Source: Phycisphaerae bacterium
Lineage (GTDB): Bacteria; Planctomycetota; Phycisphaerae; Phycisphaerales; SM1A02
DNA: 12,940 bases
Direction: 5' to 3'
NCBI GenBank assembly: GCA_002862325.1
Contig: PKCT01000303.1
Coordinates: 1 to 12,940 of the forward strand
Below, piece after piece: positions 1 to 7,874 of this stretch. The notes beneath the pieces were generated by a model, which had not been told where the DNA came from, did not search any database, and was given only the letters and a program-made list of their open reading frames with translations. Position 1 is the first letter of the stretch. Every line of letters begins with the position of its first letter. Position numbers and translations under genes: made by a program.

Positions 1-693
1 ATGTTCTGGTCCCTCAAGGGCGTGATCATGGTCTTCGGCGGCACCATAAGCGTGTTGTTCATGGCGATGCCGATGGACAAGCTCCTGCAGGTGCCCGGCT
101 ACATCAAGGCGTTCTTTCGGGAGCCTTCGCAGTCGATCGGCGACACGGTGACGGTCATGGCCGACCTCAGCGATCGGGCTCGACGAGAGGGCATTCTCGC
201 GCTCGAGCACGAGGTCGAGAACATCGAGGATCCCTTTCTCTCGCAGGCCCTGAAGATGGCCGTCGACGGTACGGATGAACATGTGATCGAATCGACGCTT
301 CGCATGGAAGTCATGGCCATGCAGGAGCGTCACAAGGCCGGCAAGAAGTTCTTCGACCTGATCAAGCTCTACGGACCCGGCTACGGACTCGCCGCGACCC
401 TGATCGGTCAGATCGGCATGTTCGGATCGCTCGGTGGATCGATCGAGGAACTCGGCGGAATGCTCGCCGTGGCCGTGACCGCGACGATGTACGGCACGGT
501 TCTCGCGAACGCCATCGCCGGTCCCATCGGCGACAAGCTCTCGCTTCGCTCCGGAGAGGAGATCCTCTCCAAGGAGATGATGCTCCAGGGAATCATGAGC
601 ATCCAGGCGGGAGACAACCCGCGAACCACGACCGAGAAGATGCTCGCCTTCGTCCCACAGTCCGGCCGAGGCCGCCTGAAGCTCGCCGCCTGA
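1..693 (+). CDS. motA: Flagellar motor stator protein MotA (5' partial)
   Basis: MotA forms, with MotB, the ion channel that drives flagellar rotation. The visible 230 residues match MotA/TolQ/ExbB proton-channel proteins. They hold a hydrophobic segment with the VFGGT motif near residues 7-23, a cytoplasmic loop, then two membrane segments around 118-175 and the family-typical C-terminal stretch SIQAGDNPR. Two prolines, P126 and P175, lie 49 residues apart, exactly the spacing of the functional P173/P222 of E. coli MotA. R61 and E69 sit eight apart, like R90/E98, which contact the rotor protein FliG. The first base of the window is an ATG, but it falls inside the region where the first membrane helix normally precedes VxGGT, so the true start almost certainly lies upstream. 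MotB follows 19 bases after the TGA, so the two are probably co-transcribed. Identification is firm; start, full length and coupling ion are not visible. Confidence 0.93.
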   Translation: MFWSLKGVIMVFGGTISVLFMAMPMDKLLQVPGYIKAFFREPSQSIGDTVTVMADLSDRARREGILALEHEVENIEDPFLSQALKMAVDGTDEHVIESTLRMEVMAMQERHKAGKKFFDLIKLYGPGYGLAATLIGQIGMFGSLGGSIEELGGMLAVAVTATMYGTVLANAIAGPIGDKLSLRSGEEILSKEMMLQGIMSIQAGDNPRTTTEKMLAFVPQSGRGRLKLAA

Positions 694-712
694 GCCGAGA
701 CGGATCCCACCC

Positions 713-1480
713 ATGAGCGACGAACACGCCAAGCAGCATGCCAGTCACGCGCCCGCCGGTCACGGTGGCCACGAGGAGGAGGAGGAGTCCGGAGCGCCGG
801 AATGGCTCATTTCCTTCGCGGACATGGTCATGCTCCTGATGGGCTTCTTCGTGATCCTCTTCGCACTCAACGTCCAACCCAAGGGCGGCAACGCCGGCGG
901 TGGCGGCGACGAGGCGGAGGGCGTCGCGACCCAGCCGCAGGAGATCGATCCGGAGTTCATCGAAGCGGTTCGTCGAGCGTTCCACAATCCGTTGAATCCC
1001 GACAATCCCGAGGACGCCGAACTTCTGGATCAGATCGACATGCGCGGCGCCGGCAATGCGAACTCCGAAGGCGTGGTCGGAGCCGAACGCGACGTCCGAT
1101 CGCCTCGCGACATCGATTACTTTGGCGAAGCGGTCGATGTTCCGTTCGATCGGCACGGGCTGGACGTCCCCGAATCGTCCGCACCGCTGATTCGCGAATT
1201 CGCGCTGAGGAACCAGGGGCGACAGAACGTGATCGAGATCCGCGGCCATGCCGACGAGGTCGAGGCGTTCAAGGACCCGGTGAAGGCGATGCGGATCGCG
1301 CTGGACCGAGCGACGGACGTGGCCGAGCGTCTCGCGAACGCGGGTATCGAGTGGGGCCGGATCAGAATCACCGCCTCCGGTACGACCGAGCCTCGTCGCA
1401 GCGGGCGTGGCGGCGACATCAACCCGGGTGAGAACGCCAGGGTCGAGCTTCTGGTCCGCCGTGAATCCGCCATGCGGTGA
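713..1480 (+). CDS. motB: Flagellar motor stator protein MotB
   Basis: MotB anchors the stator to peptidoglycan and carries the ion-binding aspartate. This 255-residue protein has a short cytoplasmic tail (1-28), rich in His and Glu. One membrane helix (about 31-53) contains WLISFADM; D37 is the equivalent of the essential D32 of E. coli MotB. A polar, Gly-rich linker follows. The C-terminal OmpA/MotB peptidoglycan-binding domain covers about 150-252, with the GHADE motif, an Arg/Ala-rich helix (DRATDVAERL) and the terminal ENARVELLV strand. The ATG lies 19 bases after motA, preceded only by a weak purine stretch (GAGACGGA), so translation may be coupled to motA. The length is slightly shorter than E. 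coli MotB (308) and fits short planctomycete or delta-type forms. The linker is Asp/Asn-rich. Identity is very likely; PomB-type sodium use cannot be excluded from sequence. Confidence 0.93.
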   Translation: MSDEHAKQHASHAPAGHGGHEEEEESGAPEWLISFADMVMLLMGFFVILFALNVQPKGGNAGGGGDEAEGVATQPQEIDPEFIEAVRRAFHNPLNPDNPEDAELLDQIDMRGAGNANSEGVVGAERDVRSPRDIDYFGEAVDVPFDRHGLDVPESSAPLIREFALRNQGRQNVIEIRGHADEVEAFKDPVKAMRIALDRATDVAERLANAGIEWGRIRITASGTTEPRRSGRGGDINPGENARVELLVRRESAMR

Positions 1481-1544
1481 TCGGACGAATCCCTTCGCAG
1501 TTCACGCTCCGGGCGTCATAGGTGGGATCTTCGGATTCTCTGGT

Positions 1545-1606
1545 GGACCTCCTCATTCCGGGGGCTACTCTCTATGAGAGCGCCCTCACTTCAGCCGAGG
1601 AGGTTC
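1545..1606 (+). promoter_or_regulatory. Possible 5'-UTR structure sequestering the protease Shine-Dalgarno
   Basis: Within the 128-base gap after motB, GGACCTCCTC (1545-1554) is complementary to GAGGAGGTTC (1597-1606): nine Watson-Crick pairs and one G-U. The second arm contains the AGGAGG Shine-Dalgarno of the GTG start at 1609. Nested inside is a second hairpin at 1560-1587. Its inner stem is CTCTC/GAGAG (1568-1572 with 1576-1580) around a TAT loop, continued by GGGC/GCCC (1562-1565 with 1582-1585). Such a fold would hide the ribosome site unless it is opened by a ligand, a protein, temperature or a competing RNA. No known riboswitch class is recognised, there is no U-tract to suggest a terminator, and the transcription start is unknown, so the role is inferred from base-pairing alone. 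Confidence 0.4.
1598..1603 (+). promoter_or_regulatory. Shine-Dalgarno AGGAGG deciding the GTG start at 1609
   Basis: A perfect AGGAGG lies five bases before GTG 1609. It is the strongest ribosome site in the window. It selects this start over the in-frame GTG at 1522, which has no such site and would put 29 extra residues in front of an otherwise good signal peptide. Confidence 0.8.
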
Positions 1607-1608
1607 CC

Positions 1609-3162
1609 GTGACCACACCCAGATATTTCACCCTCGCCGTTCTGACGGCATCGTTATCGACCTCCGTGGGTCTCGCGGACCAGATCGCCGAGATCGGCTA
1701 CGACGACCTCGTGGCAAGGCTGACCGAGGCTGGGCTTCCGGTTCCCGATGGCGGGGGGCTGAACATCGGCCAGGTCGAGGCGATCGACGGCGGATACGCG
1801 CCGGATCCATCGAATTTCCAGATCTCCCTGACGAACTTCGCCCTCCAGAGCGGAGCCACCGGCAATAGCACGCATGCGACCCTGGTCGGGGCGTACTTCT
1901 ACGGTCGGACCTTCAGCCCGTGTCCCGAAGTCGATACCGCGTTCATCTGGGAGGCCAACGACTTCATCGGCTCCGGATTCCTCAAGTACGGAACGTCGAG
2001 TACGCCGACCTCGCTGGACGGGTCGATCAAGGCGTTCAACCACTCCTACATCTTCAGCTTCTCGAACACCTCCGCGAATCTCCAGGTCCTGAGGCGGGCG
2101 GACTTCGCCGCGAACAGCTCCAGGGCGCTCTGGACGTGCAGTGTGAACAACGGCGCGACCACGACCACGCCGGTCGGGTTCGCAGGCATGTACCACGCGT
2201 TGGCGGTCGGTCTCACCAATGGCAACCACAGCCACACCGACACCGGTGTGGGCACCGACGGCATCGGGCGGATGAAGCCGGACATCGTCGCCCCGGCGGC
2301 CCAGACGAGCTATGCGGCGCCGATGGTGGCCGCGTGCGGTCTTCTGCTCTACGAGACGCGCGAGATGACACCCGAACTCTCGGACGACACCACGTCGTCG
2401 TTCTCCCAGGTCGTGCGGGCGGTGCTTCTCGCCGGTGCGGTGCGGAACGAAGAGTGGACGAACCTCGACGCGTCGCCGGTTGAACGCGGCGTCACCGCCC
2501 GTCCCTTCGACGAGGTCTTCGGCGCCGGCGTGGTCAACATCGACCGTGCCCACCGGATCTACACGGGCCTTCGGCAGGACGGTGAGTCGAGCCTCCCCGC
2601 GGCGGACACCGTCGTCGGCTCCGCCTGGGACTTCGAGTCGATGAGCCAGGGCGAGGCCCTGTGGCATCGCTTCACCCTGACGCAGCCGGCCGACGAGATC
2701 GCGGTCGCCGCGAGCTGGAATCGGACCGTTTCCTCGACCTTCGCATCCTCCACCCTGCCTGACATCGATCTCGAGCTCTTTCGGATCGACGGTGGATCGG
2801 CGACGCCGCTCCGTGGTGAGGGCGTCGTCGCGTTCGAGGGCGGGAACGTGGTGAGCGAAAGCGCGGTCGACAACCACGAGCTGCTCCACGTCATCGGACT
2901 GCCGGCGGGAGAGTACGCCGTCCGGGCGCTCCGCAACGACCTGGTGTCGGCCAGCGCGAGAATGGGACTGGCGATACTGATTCCCGAAGCGGGCGACCCG
3001 CCGCTGCTCGGCGACCTCGACGGCGACGGTCGAGTCAATGGGAGTGATTTCGGAACCCTTCTGGCCGGCTGGGGAGGTATCGACCCGGCGCTCGATCTCG
3101 ATGGTTCCGGGAGCGTCGGAGGCGGCGACGTCGGCGTCATGCTGGCCAACTGGACGGGCTGA
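1609..3162 (+). CDS. Secreted subtilisin-like (S8) serine protease with C-terminal dockerin-like domain
   Basis: This predicted 517-residue exported peptidase starts at GTG 1609, chosen because AGGAGG lies five bases upstream and an immediate signal peptide results (1-23, cleavage likely after GLA). The subtilase catalytic residues can be placed as follows: Asp60 in GQVEAID, His89 in THATLVG, oxyanion Asn144 in FNHSY and Ser234 in QTSYAAP, preceded by RMKPDIVAP. The S8 Gly before the Thr-Ser is replaced by Gln. Residues about 320-465 form a beta-rich accessory domain of the kind that follows secreted subtilases. Residues 468-517 hold two dockerin-like half-repeats, DLDGDGRVNGSD...LLAGWG and DLDGSGSVGGGD...MLANW, with calcium-loop aspartates. 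The catalytic region is short for S8, so activity is likely but not certain. Its substrate is unknown. It precedes another dockerin-tagged protein by 7 bases and may be co-expressed with it. Confidence 0.8.
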   Translation: MTTPRYFTLAVLTASLSTSVGLADQIAEIGYDDLVARLTEAGLPVPDGGGLNIGQVEAIDGGYAPDPSNFQISLTNFALQSGATGNSTHATLVGAYFYGRTFSPCPEVDTAFIWEANDFIGSGFLKYGTSSTPTSLDGSIKAFNHSYIFSFSNTSANLQVLRRADFAANSSRALWTCSVNNGATTTTPVGFAGMYHALAVGLTNGNHSHTDTGVGTDGIGRMKPDIVAPAAQTSYAAPMVAACGLLLYETREMTPELSDDTTSSFSQVVRAVLLAGAVRNEEWTNLDASPVERGVTARPFDEVFGAGVVNIDRAHRIYTGLRQDGESSLPAADTVVGSAWDFESMSQGEALWHRFTLTQPADEIAVAASWNRTVSSTFASSTLPDIDLELFRIDGGSATPLRGEGVVAFEGGNVVSESAVDNHELLHVIGLPAGEYAVRALRNDLVSASARMGLAILIPEAGDPPLLGDLDGDGRVNGSDFGTLLAGWGGIDPALDLDGSGSVGGGDVGVMLANWTG

Positions 3163-3169
3163 TCGCATC

Positions 3170-5986
3170 TTGCTCGCGCCGCTCATTCTGACCACCATCG
3201 CCGCGTTCGGTCTCGCCGACGGCCGGGGGCCATCCGCCCTTCGGCTCGAGGTGGCACCGAGTCGTGAACGACGACCGACCCTCGTCCACTCGGCTCCGAG
3301 AGGAGACACCCCCTGCGAAGTCTCGGTGGACGAGAATCCGAATCTCGAACTCGTGCAGGGGGGACTCGCCTGCGTCTCCTTCGGTCTGAGCACTGCGGCT
3401 CGTTTCGCGAAGAGCCACGATCTGTCGACCGCGTTTCCGCCCGGCGACGCCGTGCTCTCCTGTCTCGAGTTCGGATGGACGTGTTCCGGCGGACCACTGG
3501 AGGTCGGGGTCGAACTGCATCTGGACGTCGATGGGGGCGATCTCGGACCGGAAGGCGAGGATCTCGTCCTGCTGGATCGGCAGTTGGTCACCCTCCCCAG
3601 CGCGACGCTGGGCATGGTTCGCGTGCCGCTCACCAAGCCCGCGACCGTTTCCGCCGATCGGACCGTCGTGGTCGTGATCGACGTACCGGCGTCGGAGGAC
3701 GGGGTCGCGAGCTTCGCGGGTGGCATCGACGACGATGCGGACGCCACCTGGTTCATCCTCCCCGATTGCGGAATAGAGACATGGCGTCTCTTCGATCCGT
3801 CGTCGATTCCCCTGGACTGGGTCGTCCGGATCCACGGTCGGCCGGATTCCGGCGCGGTCTGCACCTCGTGCATCTTCGATTGCGATGGCGACGGCATCGG
3901 TGATCGCGAGGAGATCTCGATGGGGGCTTCGGATTGCGACGGGGATCTGGTTCCGGACGCCTGCGGTCTCTTCGACGATTGCGACGACGACGGGATCCCC
4001 GACGCATGCCAGTCCGAAGACTGCAACGGCAATGGGGTCCCCGACATCTGCGACGTGACGGCGGGGACCGTGCGGGACTGCGACGGGAATCTGGTTCCCG
4101 ACGCGTGCGACATCCTCGGTGGTGGACGCGACCTGGACCGCGATGGTGTCCTCGACTGCTGCGTCGACGCCGAGGTGGTGTGTCGACCGGGGCCGCCCGA
4201 GCCGGTGGACGATGCGACCTGGATTCGAGTTCGTCGTGATCCGCCGCCGCCATCGTTCCAGGAACAGACCTTGGTTCGTGCCGGAGATCGTTGGCTCCTT
4301 CTGGGCGGGGCGGCGGACGACGGCGAGAGCCTGGGCCGATCCTGGGAGCTGGTCGACGGCGGTTGGCGGTTCCTGTCGGAGGGACCATCGCCGCGCACCG
4401 GGGTCGGGGCCGCATCCTGGGATGGCGGTGCGTTGATGTTCGGCGGTCGCTCGTTCAGCGAGACCTACGCCGATTCCTGGCGATTCGATCCTGACGACGG
4501 ATGGATGGCCCTCGAGATTCCAGGTCCGAGTCCTCGCGCCGGACACGCGATGGTCGCGTGGGACGGCGGCGCGCTGCTCTTCGGAGGTCGAGACGGTGGA
4601 GGCGAGCTCCTCGGCGACCTGTGGTGGTTCGACGGGCAGGCTTGGATCGAGATCGAAGGTGTCGTCGGCCCGAGCGCTCGAGCCGAACATGTCCTGTGCT
4701 TCGATCGACGTTCAGGAGACGTGGTGCTCCACGGAGGAATCGGCGCGAAGGGGCCGCTCGCCGACACCTGGTCCTTCGATGGCGTGTCGTGGCGGCTCCG
4801 AGCACGGAGTTCCGGACCGGGGGGTGGATCGGTGGGCATGGCGTCCCTTCCCGAGTCGTTCGGGCTCGTGGCGATCAAGGATTCCGCGACGTGGTTGTTC
4901 CGCGACGACCGCTGGCATCCCTGGACGATCCGAGGTGACGAAGACGGGTTCGGCCCCGCGCCGGGAGCATCGGTGGCATCCGAGCCCGGACGCAACGCCG
5001 CGCGGATCGTCGGTGGCGACGTCGCGGCGGAGGGATGGTCGGAGGTCGTGCTCTCCGCGGCCCGGTATCCGTATCGTGACTGCGACGGCGATTTTCTCGA
5101 GGATCACGACGCGATCGAGATCGCCACCGAACTCGACTGCGACCTGGACGGCCGGCTCGACGCCTGCTCCGACGGCATCGACTGTCCGGACGGTGCGACC
5201 GATGTCGATTGTGCGCTGCAGCCGACCTATGGAGCGGCGGGGATCGAGCCCGACGACAACTACGGTTGGAGTCTCGACGACGTGTCCTCGGTCCACGCGC
5301 TCTGGATTCGACGCTTCAAGGTGCGCTCGGACTGCCCCATCCCGGACTCGGTCTGGGTGTGGTGGGATCCGGAGTCCTTCGAGGGACGGAGCGCGAGAAT
5401 CGCCGTGCTGTCGGACCCCGATGGGGATGGCCGCCCCTACGACGCCGAGCCGGTGGGCGAGCGATTCGTTCCTCTCATCTCGGGAGTGTCGGGCTGGCGA
5501 AGGTACGTCATGCCTGCGATGCAGCCCGGCCCGATCGACGCCCATTTCTACGTCGCGATCGAGATTCAGGAGGCCACGTTCGGGGACGACTCGCCGATGT
5601 CGGTGGTTCGGCGGGATCTTCTGACCGGCGAGTCGGCCTGGGTCGCGGCGTCTTCCCAGCCTTTCGATCTCGGGGATCTCGACGGCTCGGCCGACGTCTG
5701 GCCGGTCGTTCCGTTGTCGACGACGACGGGTTTGGATACCTGGTTCATGATCGCCGCCGGATGCGGTCATCCATCGGATCTCGATGGCGACTTCATCCCC
5801 GACGAGTGCGATGTCTGTCCCGCCGATCTCGTGGGATTGACCGGCGTTGTGGACGTCTTCGATCTCGAGCAGGTCCTCCTTGGCTGGGGAAGTGACTCGC
5901 CGATCGTCGACCTGGACGGCGACGGCATCGTCGACGGACGAGATCTCGCCGCCGTTCTCCTCGCGTGGGGGCCTTGCGGAGACTGA
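3170..5986 (+). CDS. Large secreted modular protein: type-3-like repeats, kelch propeller, dockerin-like tail
   Basis: No specific function is recognised. With the TTG start the product has 938 residues. It opens with a hydrophobic export segment ending GLA-D, as in the upstream protease. Modules in order: beta-rich domain (about 20-235); Asp/Cys repeats of the CDGDGIGD and CNGNGVPDICD kind (237-331), resembling thrombospondin type-3 calcium repeats; about five kelch blades (365-585) with repeated LLFGG and D-x-W-x-F-D motifs; a second Asp/Cys block (637-674); a second beta-rich domain (about 680-863); a third short Asp/Cys block (865-885); and a dockerin-like tail (888-938) with DLDGDGIVDGRD and LLAWG. 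The TTG avoids overlap with the protease but leaves no basic n-region. ATG 3101 would add RADR before the hydrophobic core but overlaps by 62 bases. Neither start has a good ribosome site, so the start is uncertain. An extracellular or surface-binding role is inferred. Confidence 0.72.
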   Translation: MLAPLILTTIAAFGLADGRGPSALRLEVAPSRERRPTLVHSAPRGDTPCEVSVDENPNLELVQGGLACVSFGLSTAARFAKSHDLSTAFPPGDAVLSCLEFGWTCSGGPLEVGVELHLDVDGGDLGPEGEDLVLLDRQLVTLPSATLGMVRVPLTKPATVSADRTVVVVIDVPASEDGVASFAGGIDDDADATWFILPDCGIETWRLFDPSSIPLDWVVRIHGRPDSGAVCTSCIFDCDGDGIGDREEISMGASDCDGDLVPDACGLFDDCDDDGIPDACQSEDCNGNGVPDICDVTAGTVRDCDGNLVPDACDILGGGRDLDRDGVLDCCVDAEVVCRPGPPEPVDDATWIRVRRDPPPPSFQEQTLVRAGDRWLLLGGAADDGESLGRSWELVDGGWRFLSEGPSPRTGVGAASWDGGALMFGGRSFSETYADSWRFDPDDGWMALEIPGPSPRAGHAMVAWDGGALLFGGRDGGGELLGDLWWFDGQAWIEIEGVVGPSARAEHVLCFDRRSGDVVLHGGIGAKGPLADTWSFDGVSWRLRARSSGPGGGSVGMASLPESFGLVAIKDSATWLFRDDRWHPWTIRGDEDGFGPAPGASVASEPGRNAARIVGGDVAAEGWSEVVLSAARYPYRDCDGDFLEDHDAIEIATELDCDLDGRLDACSDGIDCPDGATDVDCALQPTYGAAGIEPDDNYGWSLDDVSSVHALWIRRFKVRSDCPIPDSVWVWWDPESFEGRSARIAVLSDPDGDGRPYDAEPVGERFVPLISGVSGWRRYVMPAMQPGPIDAHFYVAIEIQEATFGDDSPMSVVRRDLLTGESAWVAASSQPFDLGDLDGSADVWPVVPLSTTTGLDTWFMIAAGCGHPSDLDGDFIPDECDVCPADLVGLTGVVDVFDLEQVLLGWGSDSPIVDLDGDGIVDGRDLAAVLLAWGPCGD

Positions 5987-6017
5987 ACCTTCTTTTCGGA
6001 GTCGATAGACTCCCGGG

Positions 6018-7802
6018 GTGGCACGAGAATCACCAGTCCGATACGCGCTCATGGGAGGCCTGCTCACCGTTCTCGGCGTGCTGCTTCTCTATCCGATCTG
6101 GCTGACCGTTCGCGGCGGGTTCGAGTCCCAGGATGGTGGCTTCACCCTCTACCACGTGCTCGACGTCCTCCGCGATCCGATGCTCCGCGGAGGGCTGGTC
6201 AACGCACTCATGATCGCCACCGCGACGACGGTCGTCTCGATCATCATCTCGATGCCGTTGGCGATTCTGGCGGCGAGATACGACTTTCCGGGAAAGGCGT
6301 TCTTCTCGGCGCTGATCCTGATTCCACTCATTCTTCCGCCATTCGTCGGGGCCATCGGCGTCAGACATCTTCTCGGCCGATCCGGGTCAATGAACGCGCT
6401 GCTTCAGGACTGGGGGCTGATCGATGCGCCGCTTGATTTTCTCGGGGACGGCGGGATCCTCGGCGTGATCGTGGTGGAGGCGCTGCACCTCTATCCCATC
6501 CTGTATCTGAACCTGCTCGCGGCCCTCGCGAACCTCGACCCCGCCCTCGACGAGGCCGCCCGAAACGTCGGCGCGGGTGGCTGGACGAGATTTCGCCGAA
6601 TCACCCTGCCCCTGGTTCGGCCGGGGCTCTTCGCGGGTGGAACGATCACCTTCATCTGGAGCTTCACGGAACTGGGTACGCCCTTGATGTTCGAGTTCCG
6701 GCGAGTGACTCCCGTCCAGATCTTCGACGGGCTGAAACAGATGGAGACCAGTGCGGAGCCCTTCGCACTTACCGTGGTGATGCTGTCCACCGCCGTCCTG
6801 CTCTACCTCGCGGGTCGGGTGCTGCCCGGCGTGAAGGGCGTGGGGGCGAGTGCCAAGGCGTCTCGTGGCGATTCCTCCCAGCGGCTTGGATTCCTCGGTG
6901 GATGGGGAACATCGCTTCTCTTCGCGGCCGTGATCGGTATCGCGTCACTCCCGCACCTGGGGGTGGTGCTGGCCAGCTTGTCCGTCGAGGGACAGTGGTA
7001 CCAATCCGTTCTGCCTCGGGCCTTCACCCTGCAGAACTACGAGGAGGCGTTGGGACATCCATTGGCGGTCGGGTCTATCCGGAACAGTCTCATTCTGGCC
7101 GGTCTGGCGGTGCTTCTCGACCTGGTGATCGGTGTCGTCGCGGCCCGTCTCATCGTGCGTAGTCGTCTCCGGGGGCGGGCCCTCCTCGATGCCTTCTGCA
7201 TGCTGCCGCTCGCGGTGCCCGGCCTCGTTATGGCCTTCGGATACGTCGCCATGACGCTCGAATGGCCGTTCCGCGGGCCTGTGCCCGACTGGCTCGCCTG
7301 GATGATGCCCGCGAGCCTCGTCAACGCCCTGGACGACGGTCCACTGGGATGGGCGGCCGATGTGCTCGGTGCGGATCCGAATCCGATGCCGCTGCTCGTG
7401 GTCGCCTACGCGGTTCGCCGCCTGCCCTACGTCGTTCGTTCGACGGTGGCGGGTCTCGAGCAGACCCCGGTAGATCTCGAAGAAGCCGCTCGAGGGCTGG
7501 GCGCTCGCGGGACGACCGTGATGCGTCGCATCGTTCTTCCACTGGTGGCCGCGAACCTCGTCGCGGGTGGTCTGCTCGCATTCAGTTTCTCGATGCTCGA
7601 GGTCAGCGACAGTCTGATCCTCGCCCAGCGAGCGTCCGACTATCCGATCACCAAGGCCATTTACGTCCTATTCGAGCGACTGGGGGATGGGCCCGGGATC
7701 GCCGCGGCGATGGGCACGTGGGCGATGTTGCTCCTCGCATGCACTCTCATCGGTGCGAGTCTCCTCCTGGGCAAGAAGCTCGGGGCGGTCTTCCGCGCCT
7801 GA
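6018..7802 (+). CDS. Fused two-domain ABC transporter permease, ferric-iron (FbpB/HitB) type
   Basis: This 594-residue inner-membrane protein carries two binding-protein-dependent permease domains in one chain. The membrane segments include TM1 (about 9-31) and clusters near 59-113, 142-166, 200-225, 250-270, 295-320, 350-410 and 530-590. Each half has the cytoplasmic EAA loop that docks the ATPase: E179-A-A-R-N-V-G and, in the second half, E489-A-A-R-G-L-G, each followed by a RRI-x-LPL stretch. This duplicated layout is typical of ferric-iron (FbpB, HitB, SfuB) and thiamine (ThiP) importers. Iron is the more common assignment, but the substrate cannot be read from sequence. No ATPase or periplasmic binding protein lies beside it: the upstream neighbour is a secreted protein 31 bases away and downstream is nuoD. 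GTG 6018 is the first plausible start and gives a basic N-terminus; ATG 6051 is an alternative. Confidence 0.85.
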   Translation: MARESPVRYALMGGLLTVLGVLLLYPIWLTVRGGFESQDGGFTLYHVLDVLRDPMLRGGLVNALMIATATTVVSIIISMPLAILAARYDFPGKAFFSALILIPLILPPFVGAIGVRHLLGRSGSMNALLQDWGLIDAPLDFLGDGGILGVIVVEALHLYPILYLNLLAALANLDPALDEAARNVGAGGWTRFRRITLPLVRPGLFAGGTITFIWSFTELGTPLMFEFRRVTPVQIFDGLKQMETSAEPFALTVVMLSTAVLLYLAGRVLPGVKGVGASAKASRGDSSQRLGFLGGWGTSLLFAAVIGIASLPHLGVVLASLSVEGQWYQSVLPRAFTLQNYEEALGHPLAVGSIRNSLILAGLAVLLDLVIGVVAARLIVRSRLRGRALLDAFCMLPLAVPGLVMAFGYVAMTLEWPFRGPVPDWLAWMMPASLVNALDDGPLGWAADVLGADPNPMPLLVVAYAVRRLPYVVRSTVAGLEQTPVDLEEAARGLGARGTTVMRRIVLPLVAANLVAGGLLAFSFSMLEVSDSLILAQRASDYPITKAIYVLFERLGDGPGIAAAMGTWAMLLLACTLIGASLLLGKKLGAVFRA

Positions 7803-7874
7803 ATCGACCGAACAGAAACCGAACACATCGTGCCGCCCTCCCGTTTTTCGACCCTTCCACGAGGGCCGAGGACC

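Noticed and set aside
1560..1587. Hairpin after motB as an intrinsic terminator
   Set aside because: The stem is strong but no T-run follows, and it fits better as part of the leader structure of the protease.
1522..1608. Extended N-terminus of the protease from GTG 1522
   Set aside because: It lacks a ribosome site and would bury the signal peptide; GTG 1609 has AGGAGG at ideal spacing.
3038..3169. Extended N-terminus of the kelch protein from ATG 3038
   Set aside because: It would overlap the protease by 125 bases in another frame through the dockerin repeats. The export segment begins only near 3170. ATG 3101 remains a possible alternative.
3878..4160. DNA-level tandem repeat suggesting a CRISPR or satellite
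   Set aside because: The periodicity comes from repeated Asp/Cys/Gly/Asn codons of calcium-type protein repeats; there is no exact repeat with regular spacers.
1654..4398. Long minus-strand open frame (914 codons) across the protease and kelch genes
   Set aside because: Its product is Arg/Ser/Pro-rich without domain signal, and the plus strand codes clear domains over the same stretch. It is a by-product of G/C-biased third positions.
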